A stretch of DNA of 64,000 nt, taken from NCBI RefSeq assembly GCF_001039355.2, contig NW_019774480.1, positions 248,878 through 312,877 on the forward strand, read 5' to 3'. This DNA is from Lingula anatina (taxonomy: Eukaryota; Brachiopoda; Lingulata; Lingulida; Lingulidae). Position numbers and translations under genes: made by a program. Positions within the stretch are counted from its first letter, which is position 1. Every line of letters begins with the position of its first letter. The notes beneath the pieces are model-generated. The model ran no database searches. It was not told where the DNA came from and saw only the letters and a list, made by a program, of their open reading frames with translations. Shown here piece after piece: positions 24,101-43,626 of this stretch.

Positions 24101-27100
24101 TATTGTTACGGACATAAAACTCAAACTAATGTTGTGGTGGCTCAGCACTGTATATTGACTTCATTCTACCTTTCTGTCAGGTCATGTTATCTTTCCATAA
24201 TTTATCCATATTAGTTGTGCCACCTCTTTACGGTTAGAGGGTTACTCTAGATGTAATTTCTCCTCTTCGAGTGCGTTTTCCTGTCTCCATTCTTCCCACC
24301 GCTACTCTTTGTCGACTACAAGAAATAATTCCCACATCGACATCCGAGTATGTAGTAACAATGGGTTTCCCCCAAGCTGTCTAGCTGTGGGATCGGCCAG
24401 TGCTTCTGTTTTTATATCCGTTTTTCTGGTTAAATAAAAACTGCAAGATTTATAAGAGCTATAAGTATACTTTGTGCATATTTATGAAAATTGAGATGTG
24501 GGTGGATAAAAAGAGATGTAAAAAATAATAATAACAGAAAGTGAAAATCAATGTGCCGATTCCAATAAAGATAAGTAAAGTCGGTTTGGAATGTGTCTCC
24601 AGTTCTCATGTTCGTACAGGTATATGCGCACTTACTGACTGAATAATTATCCCCAAGCACTGCATATCATGATGTATGCCACCTTCAATGGTAATGAGTT
24701 TTTGTTTAATGTATATTTTTTTATTGTTACAGACATACATCTCAAACCAGTGCTGTGGTGGCTCGGCACCCCACTGCATATTAATTTCATTGCACTTGTA
24801 CTTCTGTCAGGTCATGTTATTTTTTTATGATTTTTCCATGTTAATCCTGCCACCTCTTTACGGTTAGAGGGTTACTGTAGATTTAATTTCTCCTCTTCGA
24901 GTGTGTGATTCCGTCTCCATTCTTCCCACCGCTACTGTTTGTCGACTACAAGAAATAACTCACACATCGACATTCCAATAGGTTAAAAAATCGAGTTTCC
25001 CAAAAGTTGTTGTAACTGTCGGTCACTAATTCAGTTTCTACATTCGTTTTTTCTGGCTAAATAAAAACCGGAAGGTTTCTCTGGATTTTTGGACTATTTC
25101 TAAATAAACATGTTTATAAGGGCTAAGTACAAATGGCGCATATTTATCAAAAATGAGACGTGAGTAGATCAGAATAGATGTAAAAAAAGAAAATGAAAAT
25201 CAAATTGCCGATTCCAATAAAGATAAAAACATTTGCAGGTTTCCATACACTTTGAAGTGAAGTGAGTTGATGGAATGTGTCTCTAGTTCTCATGTTCGCA
25301 TATGCGCACTTACTGTATAAATAATTATCCCCGAGCACTACTTATCATGATGTCTCATTGGGTGGAGACTTTACTGCTTTGGCGGAGGTCTGCGCTCTCG
25401 GAGTGCTTTTCTAGTTTAACATATATTTTTATTGTTACAGACATAAAACTCAAACTAATGTTGTGGTGGCTCAGCACTGCATATTGACTTCATTCTACCT
25501 TTCTGTCAGGTCATGTTATCTTTCCATAATTTATCCATATTAGTTGTGCCACCTCTTTACGGTTAGAGGGTTACTCTAGATGTAATTTCTCCTCTTCGAG
25601 TGCGTTTTCCTGTCTCCATTCTTCCCACCGCTACTCTTTGTCGACTACAAGAAATAATTCCCACATCGACATCCCAGTATGTAGTAACAATGGGTTTCCC
25701 CCAAGCTGTCTAGCTGTGGGATCGGCCAGTGCTTCTGTTTTTATATCCGTTTTTCTGGTTAAATAAAAACTGCAAGATTTATAAGAGCTAGAAGTATACT
25801 TTGCGCATATTTATGAAAATTGAGATGTGGGTGGATAAAAAGAGATGTAAAAAAATAATAATAACAGAAAGTGAAAATCAATGTGCCGATTCCAATAAAG
25901 ATAAGTAAAGTCGGTTTGGAATGTGTCTCCAGTTCTCATGTTCGTACAGGTATATGCGCACTTACTGTCTGAATAATTATCCCCAAGCACTGCATATCAT
26001 GATGTATGCCATCTTCAATGGTAATGAGTTTTTGTTTAATATATTTTTTTATTGTTACAGACATAAATCTCAAACCAGAGCTGTGGTGGCTAGGCACCCC
26101 ACTGCATATTAATTTCATTGTACTTGTACTTCTGTCAGGTCATGTTATTTTTTATGATTTATCCATGTTAATCCTGCCACCTCTTTACGGTTAGAGGGTT
26201 ACTGTAAATTTAATTTCTCCTCTTCGAGTGTGTGATTCCGTCTCCATTCTTCCCACCGCTACTGTTTGTCGACTACAAGAAATAACACATCGACATTCCA
26301 ATATGTTTTAAAATCGAGTTTCCCAAAAGTTTTTGTAACTGTCGGCCACTAATTCAGTTTCTACATTCGTTTTTTCTGGCTAAATAAAAACCGGAGGGTT
26401 TCTCTGGATTTTTGGACTATTTCTAAATAAACATGTCTATAAGGGCTAAGTGCACATGGCGCATATTTATCAAAAATGAGACGTGAGTAGATCAGAATAG
26501 ATGTAAAAAAAGAAATTGAAAATCAAATTGTCGATTCCAATAAAGATAAAACATTTGCAGGTTTCCATACACTTTGAAGTGAAGTGAGTTGATGGAATGT
26601 GTCTCCAGTTCTCATGTTCGTATATGCGCACTTACCGTATGAATAATTATCCCCAAGCACTGCATATCATGATGTCTCCCTGCTTCAGTGGTGTGGTGTT
26701 TTTGTTTAATATATATTTTTGGTTGTTGTGGCCATAAAACTCAAATTAATGCTGAGATGACAGGGCCCAGCACTGCATTTTACTTCTCTGTCAGGTCATG
26801 TTTTTTATAATGATTTATCCATATAAATTCTGTCACCTCTTTACGGTAAGAGGGTTACTCCAGATTAAATTAAATTTCTTCCCACCGCTACTCTTTGTCG
26901 ACTACAAGAAATAAGTTACACATCGACAGTATGCACATGCAGTTAAAAGGAGTTTCACAGAAATTGTTGTAACTCTGGGATCGGCCACTACTTCAGCTCT
27001 ACATCCGTTTTTCTGGCTAAATTAAAACTGGAAGGTTTCTCTGGATTTTTGGACTATTTCTAAACAAATGTGATTATAAGGGCTACGTACACGTGGAGCA

Positions 27101-27480
27101 TATTTATCAAAAATGAGTAAATCAGAATTAAGAGAAAAAAAAAGAAATTGAAAATCAACGTGCTGATTCCAATAAAGACAAAACAATTGCAGGTTTCCTT
27201 ACAGTTTAAAAGTGAAGTGACTTTCGAATGAGTCTCCAGTTTTCACGTTCGTATATGTGCACTTCCTGTCTGAATAATTATCCCACGGTACTACATATCA
27301 TAATATCTCCCGCCTCAAATGGTGTGGTGCTTTTGTTTAATGTAAAATTTTTAATTGTTACAGACAATAAACTCAAACTAATGCTACGGTGGCTCAGCCT
27401 AGCACTCCACATTGATTTCATTCTATCTTTCTTTTAGGTCACGTATATGGTCCAACTTCCAAGCCAATGAACATTTGCTT
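24100..27480. repeat. Satellite array 1b, alternating ~630/~690 bp units
   Basis: Five and a partial unit of the same family. Anchor spacings are about 629, 698, 630 and 658 bp. Two subtypes alternate: one with gagtgcgttttcc and ctctttgtcgac, the other with gagtgtgtgattccg and ctgtttgtcgac. The array is therefore a dimeric higher-order repeat of about 1.3 kb. Confidence 0.88.
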
Positions 27481-28260
27481 ATTCTGTTTTATGGATTTGA
27501 TTTTGTTTCGCCTTCAGCGTGAGACCATGATATAAAACAATCGGTAACGCGTACACCTCATGTTACAAATGTGGGTGATACAGTAGGGAAATGACTCTAC
27601 GAATGATGATAAAAGGTTGGTACAGTTTGACTACAATTCCTGACGTACATATTTTGCACATGTAATACGAAACTAATGGACTTTGTTCAATTTTATTATG
27701 AATGATCGATAGATAATATCTGTTACAGCATGTAGGTTTTTCTTCTGTGATTACTCGTTGGAGTCGAACATTTATTCCTAAAATTGCAGAAAAATCCATC
27801 CGTTTAGAGGCGTTACTACTGCTTGTGTGGGCTGCCCGTTTGAAACCCGTAACAGGTACGTCAAGAGCCATACCAATATTCGAACGTTTATTTACAACCG
27901 TAAGAGATATTTTTAAAAACATGCATAGTTAAATTTCCCGACATCAAATAAGTGAGTCTATAAATCTGCACCCTAAGCAGTGGCGGGTTTAAAGGGGGGT
28001 GTCAGGGGGGTCCTGACCCCCCCTTCGATTTCTAAAAAAAATCACAACTATTCTCCCTACTTGAAATTAGAATTTCGAATCAAAGTTCTAAACCGTATCA
28101 AATGACACTGTTCGCCCTGAAGCTCATGGTGAGATCTGTAGTGTTAGTTCACAAAAATGGAACATAGCTGATCATTGATTTAGACAGAATGTGAACTGTT
28201 GCTTAAAGACGCACATATTTGTGTGAAACTGTATTTTCAACTTTGGTTATGATAGAAATA
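27480..28260. repeat. Unique flank of segment 1, paralogous to 48790-50335
   Basis: It starts gattttgtttcgccttcagcg, then ataaaacaatcggtaacgcg, and is collinear with 48790 onward. The distal part (ctgtattttcaacttt) matches the region near 50275, where the next insertion is absent. Besides the candidate exon I see no gene. Confidence 0.75.
27790..27855 (+). CDS. Candidate signal-peptide exon of the SRCR-collagen gene
   Basis: A 66-nt frame lies between an acceptor (aaaattgcag) and a donor (aacag|gtacgt). It is phase 1 on both sides and encodes a hydrophobic stretch, KSIRLEALLLLVWAARLKPV, then T and the first base of a Gly codon. Spliced to 34583 it would run straight into the SRCR start ([11 protein letters not shown]). 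The paralogous unit keeps the same exon at 49070-49135 with the same phase, splice sites and mostly synonymous changes. No ATG lies in it, so an upstream exon would have to supply the start. This is inference from conservation and phase. Confidence 0.42.
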
Positions 28261-30896
28261 GTCTGGTGGGAAGGAGGGGTTCACGTGCAACCCCGTGAAA
28301 AATAGTGGATACCTATATTTTCTTAACCCTTGATGTCTAAATTTTTGATTTTTAGATGTTCCCAGAGTGAAAAAATTCCCATGGGGTTTTAATTTAATGA
28401 TATGTAACACCCTGTGGCTCAAATAACCGCATTTGAAATAATGGGGGTAGGGGAAGAAAATTATCTATAGTTTGCAATTTAAATAAGATATAAGAATGGT
28501 TTATATATCATTATGTAGGTAAAGGGTTGCTCTAAAAATACAAGTAATAAAAGTTATGTAATACTGAACCATGTCTAAGTAAAATGGTGTCAAAGGTCAA
28601 ATGAGGTCAAATTTGAGAAATTTTCAGAAAAATTAAGCAATAAAGTTTATCTGTATAGAGAATGTGAGCCAACAACATACTTTTCAGGGTATATTTGATA
28701 AATCCCATCTATATTACAAATGTTTAATGGTCATTTGTGACTTAGTTTTACAGTTTGTGAGAATAATGATGAATATGATTAGCGTATGGGAGTATTAGTT
28801 AAATTTCAGATCAGTGGGGGTAGGGGAAGAAAATCACTCATAACTTGAAATTTAAGTAAGATAAAACAATGATTTATATATGATTGCATAGCTAAAGCCT
28901 TGTTCTAAAAACATAAGTAATAAAAATTATGTAATGCTAAACCATAATGGAGTAAATGGGGTCAAAGATCAAATGAGGTCAAATTTGAGAAATTTTCAGG
29001 AAAATAAGCCAATATAGTTTCCTTATTTAGAGGATTAGAGCCCACAGTATATATTTGGAGTAAGTTGTACAAATCCCATTTATATAGCAAATGTTTTATG
29101 ATCTATTGAGACTTAATTTTACAGTTTGTGGAAATTGTGATAGATATGATTAACATATGGGTACGGATACTATCAGTTCAATTTCAGATCAATGGGGATA
29201 GGGGAAGAAAATCACCCATAACCTGAAATTTAAGTTATATATAACAATGATTTGTATATCATTGCACTAAACATACAATTAATAAAAGTTATGTTATACT
29301 GAACCATCTTAAAGTAAAAGGGGGTCAAATAAGGTCAAATGAGGTCAAATTTGAGAAATTTTCAGAAAAATAAAGCAATAAAGTTTATCTGTATAGAGAA
29401 TGTGAGCTAACAATATACTTTCTAGTGTATGTTTGGTAAATCCTATCTATATGACAATGCTTAATGGTTATTTGTAACTTAATTTTACATTTTGTGATTA
29501 TTATGATGGATATGATTAGCGAATGGGAGTATCAGTTAAGTTTCAGATCAGTGGGGGTAGGGAAAGAAAATCAATCATAACTTGAAATTTAAGTAAGATA
29601 TAACAATGATTCAAATATCATTGCATAGCTAAGGAGTTCCTCTAAATACATAAGTAATTAAAGTTATGTAAACACTTACACTTATGGAGTAAAATGGGGT
29701 CAAAGGTCAAATAAGGTCAAATAAGGTCAAATTTGAGGAATTTTCAGAAAAATAAAGCAATAAAGTTTATTTATTTAGAGGGTTAGAGCCCACAGTATAT
29801 TTTTGGAATATGTTGTGCAAATCCCATCTTTATAGCAAATGTTTTATAATCTTTTGAGACTTAATTTTACATTTTCTGAGATTTATCAATATGGTGGGGG
29901 TGTAGTTCAATTGCCAAAAATGGGGGTAGGGGAAAGAAAATCATTAATAGTATAGGTATTAATTAAGATATGGCATTGATTATATATCACTGTGTTGATA
30001 AAAGAGAGCTCTAACCATTTAAGCAATAAAAGTTGTGCAACATTGAATCATGGCTAAGTTAAAAGAGATCAAATGTTAAATAAGGTCAAAATTGAGACAT
30101 TATCAGGAAAGTAGAATAGAGGTCAAATTTGAGTCATTTTCTGAAAAAAAAAAAACAATAAAGCTAATTATTTAACATAGGACTTGATTTAGATTATGTT
30201 TCTTTAGGGTAAGTTGTCTGTTTCAATTTTTTCATGGGAATTTATTTTAAAGTTTGTTAAATTAAAAATGCAATTCTTACAGCAGAGGGGTTCAGCATAA
30301 TTGGCAAAAATTGGGGCTAGGGAAAAATCTGTTCATAGGAGGGAATTTTAAGTAAATGTAGCTATGATTTATGTATCATTCTGAAGCTGAAGGGTTGTTC
30401 AAAATACATCAGAAATAAATGTTATATAAAATTAACACATGGTGAGGCTTAATGGGGTCCAAGATCAAACTAGGTAAATTTGTAGGTATTTCTAGGAATG
30501 TAAACCAATACAATTTATATCAATTATACTTGACTTGAACCTAAAATATATTTTTTAGACACATGTTCATCCCTATTACAAGGTATGGAATATTGATGGA
30601 ATATTTGGATTTTTTACAATAAGTGAGTACTGCAGATGAGATCAGTTCAATTGCATAAAAAAATGGAGACAGGGAAAGGACACCCTTCATAGTAGGGAAT
30701 TTAATTAAGATTTACCTTAGATATATCACTGTGCAGCCAAAATATTGCTCATAACATATAAATAACACATTTTATGTAAAAGTGAATCATATGTCTTCAT
30801 AGAATGGGATCAAATGGGGGTCAAATTTGAGGCATTTGTAAGAAAACAAATTAAATATAGCAGTTAAATTTTACAGAGAAGAATATGATTTGTAGA

Positions 30897-30952
<56 letters not shown>

Positions 30953-33052
30953 AAGTTCATATGTATTACAATGATTTGATGGGGGTATGAGAGTTTATTT
31001 TACAGTAGGTGAGATATAAAACCTATACAAGCACTGCAGATGGGTTTAGTTCAATTGTCGAAAAAAAAACGGGGGTAGGGGAGAAAAATCCATATCATTT
31101 GATATTTATTCTTAAAACAAAATAAACATTATACTCCTACATTACTTAAATGTTTAGAGGGACCATTCAGCAACACAATGATATATAAACTATAGTTATA
31201 TCTTACTTAATTCCCTTACTATTAATGATTTCCTTCTCCTAGCTGCCCCCATTTGTGGGCAATCGAACTGAGATCCCCCTACAGTACATATACTAATAAG
31301 TTGTATCATTCATAAATATCAGAAACTCTAAAATAAAGTATTTAAACTCCATGAAATGTTTGTAACAAAAATGAACTCGTGTTCTCTGAATAAAGAAACT
31401 TGACTGCTTCAAATATGAGACCTCATTGGACAGTTTTCCCCTTTTTACACAGACATCATTCAATTTTACATAATATTTGCAATCTAAATGTTTAGAACAA
31501 CCCTTCAGGTATATTATGATATACAAATCACAGTTATACCTTACTTAGAATACCTCCTATGAGTGATGTCCTTTCCCTGCCCCCCCTTTATGGCAATTTA
31601 ACTGAACACTTCTGAAGTACTGGTATCAGACATAGATCTAAATGCTGTAAAATGAATCCCCAAAACCCTGTTAAATAACTAAATTTTAAACTGTATTTAC
31701 CAATCATACTCTAAAGAAACATTTTCTACGTTCAAAATTTCTGATTAAATAAAAATTCTATTTTGAAAATGACTCCCATATGCTAATCATATCCATCATA
31801 ATTATCACAAACTGTAAAATTAAGTTACAAATGACCATTAAGCATTGTCATATAGATAGAATTTACCAAACATACACTAAAAAGTATATATTTAGAGCTC
31901 ACATTTTCTATATAAAATATTACTTTATTTTTCTGAAATTTTCTCAAATTTGACCTTATTTGACCTTTGACCCCCTTTTCCTTTGAGATAGTTCAGTATT
32001 ACATAATTTTTTATTACTTTTATGTTTAGAACAATCCTTAAGCTATGCAATGATATACAAAACATTGTTATATATTACTTAAATTTCAGGTTATGGGTGA
32101 TTTTCTTCCCCTATCCCCATTGATCTGAAATTGAACTGATAGTATCCGTACCCATATGTTAATCATATCTATCATAATTTCCACAAACTGTAAAATTAAG
32201 TCTCAATAGATCATAAAACATTTGCTATATAAATGGGATTTGCACAACTTACTCCAAATATATACTGTGGGCTCTAATCCTCTAAATAAGGAAACTATAT
32301 TGGCTTATTTTCCTGAAAATTTCTCAAATTTGACCTCATTTGACCTTTGACCCCATTTACTCCATTATGGTTTAGCATTACATAATTTTTATTACTTATG
32401 TTTTTAGAACAAGGCTTTAGCTATGCAATCATATATAAATCATTGTTATATCTTACTTAAATTTCAAGTTATGAGTGATTTTCTTCCCCTACCCCCACTG
32501 ATCTGAAATTTAACTAATACTCCCATACGCTAATCATATTCATCATTATTCTCACAAACTGTAAAACTAAGTCACAAATGACCATTAAACATTTGTAATA
32601 TAGATGGGATTTATCAAATATACCCTTAAAAGTATGTTGTTGGCTCACATTCTCTATACAGATAAACTTCATTGCTTTATTTTTCTGAAAAATTCTTAAA
32701 TTTGACCTCATTTGACCTTTGACATCATTTTACTTAGACATGGCTCAGTATTACATAACTTTTATTACTTGTATTTTTAGAGCAACCCTTTACCTACATA
32801 ATGATATATAAACCATTCTTATATCTTATTTAAATTGCAAATTATAAATAATTTTCTTCCCCTACCCCCATTATTTCAAATGCGGTTATTTGAGCCACAG
32901 GGTGTTACATATCATTAAATTAAAACCCCATGGGAATTTTTTTTACTCTGGGAACATCTAAAAATCAAAAATTTAGACATCAAGGGTTAAGAAAATATAG
33001 GTATCCACTGTTTTTCACGGGGTTGCACGTGAACCCCTCCTTCCCACCAGAC
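28261..33052. mobile_element. 4.8-kb foldback element built of tandem ~370-bp repeats
   Basis: The termini gtctggtgggaaggaggggt and acccctccttcccaccagac are exact inverted complements flanked by TA. The outer ~1.27-kb arms (28261-29525 and 31775-33052) are nearly perfect inverted copies. Each arm is made of ~360-390 bp tandem units marked by ggggtaggggaagaaaat and aaggtcaaatgaggtcaaat. Eight + oriented markers lie between 28440 and 31070, and five - oriented ones between 31240 and 32860. No substantial ORF is present, so it is non-autonomous. Paralogous sequence near 50275-50320 lacks the insert. Long terminal inverted repeats made of subrepeats are the hallmark of Foldback/Galileo-type elements. 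Confidence 0.87.
30901..30947. repeat. (TA)n microsatellite inside the foldback element
   Basis: About 47 bases of TA dinucleotide close to where the subrepeat orientation switches. Confidence 0.9.
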
Positions 33053-33174
33053 TAAAATAACAGTTGATTGCCACCTAGTAATTTTTTAAGTTACTTTCCC
33101 GGACATTTGCAAGGTATACAGAATAGACAACTGATTAGAAACGTGTTTTCGTGTCTTGTTCATATATCAATACA

Positions 33175-33489
33175 TTAAAGGGATAATAACTCTTTGTTTC
33201 GGCCAAAAAATGAATTTTCCTGGGGTAAACAATTTTCCCATACTCACCAATGGTTAATGAATCCATTTTTACATTCAAAGTTAGTCCCTTTTTTTCCTAA
33301 AAAAAATTTTTTTTTTTGAGTATAGCCATCAATGGAGGTCACGTGGTCTAAAGACAAGCTCAGATATCAGAATAATAGCTATAACTGCTGTTTTTGTGAC
33401 AAAACAGAATATATTATATTTCTACGAGTTATTCACAATGGTTTTATTGTGAAATATAGATCTCATGCGAAGAGTTATTATCCCTTTAA
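33175..33489. mobile_element. MITE with TTAA-flanked aagggataataactctt ends
   Basis: ttaaagggataataactctt at the left and aagagttattatccctttaa at the right are perfect inverted complements; each outermost base set is TTAA. It is about 315 bp, AT-rich and non-coding. The TTAA could be a target duplication of a piggyBac-like MITE, but this is tentative. Confidence 0.75.
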
Positions 33490-33780
33490 CGCAGAATTTC
33501 ACGTTTAAGTTATTATTTATAAAGCACCGATATTTTAAACAACTATCTTGAAGGTACACTACATGGGTTTGAAAATACCTCAAAAGTTCATTAATTAATA
33601 AATAAATTAAGTAATTAATTAATTTATTTATCTATCTATTTTAATTATTTATTTATTTATTTATTTTTGCCATCCACAGCTTCTTATAAATGTCACTTTA
33701 AACTACACCAGCATTTATAAATTGAATTAAAGATCGAACGTAAGTGCAAAGAGCGATATATATATACAGGGAGATATATA

Positions 33781-34285
33781 TACAACATTGGTCAAAAAGG
33801 TTGTCCCACCCCCGTTTCCATGTACTTTTATTTACAAATGATCACCTCACAGCTGTAAATTGTTAGAAATAGTGATTTTTATTACAGATACCGTGTCTAA
33901 CATGATTAATGGTAAAAAAATACAAAATAGTGGTGAAAATATATACATTTTATACCTTTAGTAAAATTTATAAGAGGTACCCCCTCAAATACGCTGTTTC
34001 ACTGTGACTTCTACAGATGTAAAGAAATGTTTATTAAATTGAAAAGACGCCATCAAATGTCACCAAATTCACACACAATTAGCATTAGGGTGTGCTCGTT
34101 AAAGGTCGCTTGCCCAACAGCGTGTGCGTCTACCGCATACTGCAATTATCTCCTGAAGACGGCGCGACACGGGTTACAATTCTGTTTTGTGGGATATTGT
34201 CCCATTCTTCTTAAGTTGGGGGAGTTGGTCCACGTTTTTATGGGGTTGGTTCTCCTTTGCATTGCACATTGACCAATGTTGTATA
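33781..34285 (-). pseudogene. 3' remnant of a Tc1-like transposon
   Basis: The terminus tacaacattggtcaaaaagg at 33781 begins the element. On the - strand a decayed reading frame contains WDNIPQN and, after a frame change, CRAVFRR, resembling the C-terminal part of Tc1 transposases. Stops interrupt it. The same terminus ends the element in the 3' flank of the second collagen gene at 56474. Confidence 0.6.
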
Positions 34286-34366
34286 TGATTTGCGAGTACT
34301 AGAAAATTGCTTATTTCCTCGGGAAAAGTCATGTTGGGGGGTAATTCCAATGGAATTGCCCTTTAA

Positions 34367-40688
<6,322 letters not shown>

Positions 40689-42136
40689 TGCCAGTTTAAT
40701 ACTGGACGCTGTTGGATTGTGGCAGACTTGGCAGCTAAGGACGTGTTCGAGGGTGTTTTTTTCCGGCAAAATTATCGGTCACACAGAGGCTTGAGTTTAG
40801 TATTTTATAAAGAACGAACTTTTCTGAGAATAGTGTAAATCCATCACTCATAAATGATAACTGTTGTTTGATGTTTTTTCCTTCTTCTGCTTAAGGATAT
40901 ATATTTAAAAAATAAGTAAATTGTTCATTTGCTGCTGGGACAATATTTGGTGGTGTCTTTTCAATTTAATGGGCATTTCTTTATCTCTGTGGAAATGACA
41001 GTGAAAGGTCGGATTTGAGGTTACATATTCAGGCATTGCGGAGTCCTGAGGGGGCATTTGACACGTTAGTTAACGCCCTCCTTAGATTGCATTATATGTA
41101 TACTGTATTCGTATAGTACCTCTGTCATTTTTAAGTTAATTCCAAGTAACAGAAATTAATGCCAGAGTAAAATGTTACACTAATTTGAGTTTCTAGTCTT
41201 TTACCTTTGATTAAACGAGATCAGGCGATTTTGCACAACTTGTGTCCTCTCTTAACGATAAGAAAAGACAAATACTTTTTATCAGTCATTTAACATATGA
41301 AATATAGGATATCAAAAATCCGTTATCCTGCAAAAGCGCAGCCGTATTATGTAAATTAAAAAAAAAGTAGTAAGAGTTTGAAGAGTTAAATACGTTTGAA
41401 ATTTTGTATTTATCTGTCTCAGACTATATCCGTTCTATCTTGGTCTCGGCGACCCGAATATCGCAAAATATTTATGTGGCGCTTGAAATTATCACCGTCA
41501 AGCACACGGACTAGTATTATTGTGTTTTGGTCTTTATCCCATGCATTACCCCTGTAGCCGAAGGGAAGGCAGCATCCATTCTATAATGTCTTGGTATGAC
41601 CTGATGTAAGGAAACCGAGGGTCAGTGTAACTGAAAGTCCGCTCTCCATTTAGTTATAATGTTTAGGGTTAGCCTGACCTAAATGGGTCAAAATCTGGGG
41701 TGAGTCTTACCTGTATAAATGAATGGAAAGCGGACTCTGTATCATGGGGGGGTGGGGCTTGCTAGTGAATTCAACGACTTGCTTTCTTATAAACTTTATT
41801 TAACACATGAACATGTCTGAAAAGAAAAAAAAATAGCATCATCATATCATATTGAGTTTTCTTTCTTATACATACTAGGTCCAGTGAATTAAACAGATTT
41901 CATGAAATCATACAGGCAAACATAAACAAAATTTGGGGAGCTTGTTATCATTCCACTCTTTCATCTGTGCTCTTTGAGCAACTTCATTTTCTTATTAATT
42001 CCATTCTGCAGGAAGAAGTATGAGTGACCTGTGCAGCTAGGACATGTACCAAAGAAAAAATTCATTCTGTTAGATTTCTTTGAGATAAACAATAATAAGA
42101 GATATACGTTGATAAGTAAAGAAGAGTGTACTGTAA

Positions 42137-42425
42137 TTACCCGCACGAAAATGCAGTAGTATCGAAGTAGCAAAGAAGCATTAACGCAGTAGTGGTGTGG
42201 GGTATGTTTGCAGTAGAAATGCAGTATGGCCTACTGCAATTCTACTCCAAAAAGTACATAGGTTTGTACAGAGAGGAGCATTAATGCAGTAGATTAGCAG
42301 CATGATAGGAGCATGTTTCAAATATGCTACTTAGCTCCCAAATCGAAGCAGATCTGAAGCATGTTTGCAGTATGATTGCAGTGGTCTCCTGCGCTGGAGT
42401 ATATACTGCGTTTTCGTGCGGGTAA
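42137..42425. mobile_element. MITE with ttacccgcacgaaaa ends, absent from the sister segment
   Basis: ttacccgcacgaaaatgcagta is mirrored by tactgcgttttcgtgcgggtaa. It is 289 bp with no ORF. The paralogous site at about 58845 reads ctgtaataaaatttg without the insert. Confidence 0.88.
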
Positions 42426-42887
42426 ATTTGCAAATATGTGACATGAACACATTTACAGTACAAATGCCTCCTCACATGGGAGTTACATACATGTAATACT
42501 CATGTGCACATGCAATCACATGTTAAAAGTTTAAATTAACTTACAAACTAACTTAACTTGTCATATTAGATATACAGCTTTAAATTAACTTACACATTAT
42601 AAACTTAATATTTAATCAATTAATCTTAAACCTACACGACGTTGTGAATTCTACAAAGCGTGCTACCATCTCGGTTCTTTGTCTCTTTGACGTGAATAAT
42701 TGTGTTAGCTGAGATGCACTGGTTGCGAATTCTAGCTGCAACAGGGGGACTCTGTCACGTTACATCGGCCTTTGCAAAGTCGAGTCAGCAGGTGACAGCA
42801 TAGTAAAAAATAAACCTGTATACCGAGCGCATTACACTAAGTTTACGTACTTTCTGCAAGCCAGTTGCCCTAAAAGCACATGTAGAA

Positions 42888-43153
42888 AGACGTGATTCAC
42901 GGACTAACAGATCCGCCGGTTTAGTATGGCTGGTTCTCTTAAAAGAAATCCGCTTAATTCCCTGATAGGCTCCCCGCCTCCACATGCCCTATTAAGTGCC
43001 GGCTTCGAGGTATAATTGCCAGGTCCCTACCGCGACAGCGGGTGTGGAGGCGGGGAGACCATTTGGGAATCAGTCGGTATTGCTCGGTAGTGGATCGGCC
43101 ATATTTGATCAGCGGAACTGCTTGTCCGAGGATCATCTGTTCTGAATGCGTTC
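42888..43153. mobile_element. Diverged MITE of the ggccgcattcac family with inner palindrome
   Basis: The right end (ggccatatttgatcagcgga to gttctgaatgcg) matches 34367-34550, and the left end is its diverged mirror. Between them, ctccccgcctccacatgc and gcgggtgtggaggcgggg form an inner palindrome (about 42955-43073). That inner palindrome recurs at 59554-59660. Confidence 0.6.
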
Positions 43154-43385
43154 TTTCATTGACAGGTCACGTGGTCTCTACTGCTTTGATGTTTCAAGAA
43201 AATGGACAGAATGTACCGCTTCTGAAGAGCCGCTTTATCTCCGGGTTGGGTCGAACTCACGAGGCGGACACTCTTACCCCGAGACCTCCAAGTTGGTATG
43301 ATTAAACCTTACAAACAGTGGAAGTTGGATTCAAGTTTCCCTTGACACGCCGTGTGTGCAGGTGGGTTGGTACATAAAAAACTCA

Positions 43386-43626
43386 TTCCAAATGAAATTG
43401 TCGTTCTACGTATATCTATCCAACTCCGCAGGCATTCCCGTTGAGTTCAATTACCAGATCACGTTTAACAGATGGACACGCGTCCTCCTGGCGTTGAGTG
43501 AATACAGTAATGCTGGCTACCAAACGAGTACGTTGGAAACAATAGGATGTGCTCTAATCTGATTGCATTCAGCGACAGTCCCAGCAGAGTTGAATCGATC
43601 TACGTAGAACGATAGTCTCATTGGAA
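43386..43626. mobile_element. MITE with ttccaaatgaaattgtcgt ends
   Basis: ttccaaatgaaattgtcgttctacg is mirrored by cgtagaacgatagtctcattggaa. It is about 240 bp. The sister copy is at 60355-60564, directly after an additional inserted repeat. Confidence 0.75.

Noticed and set aside
20755-27480. Many 60-90 residue ORFs in the satellite
   Set aside because: Frames are not preserved from unit to unit and changes do not favour synonymous sites.
28261-33052. Regularly spaced ~370-bp units considered as a CRISPR-like or gene array
   Set aside because: The spacing is too long, orientation inverts at the centre, and the terminal inverted repeats identify a foldback transposable element in animal DNA.
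34027-34272. 81-residue + strand ORF
   Set aside because: It lies opposite a decayed Tc1-like transposase remnant on the - strand and has no similarity of its own.
43042-43562. Two ORFs upstream of the first retroelement
   Set aside because: They fall in MITE palindromes and are not conserved in the sister segment.
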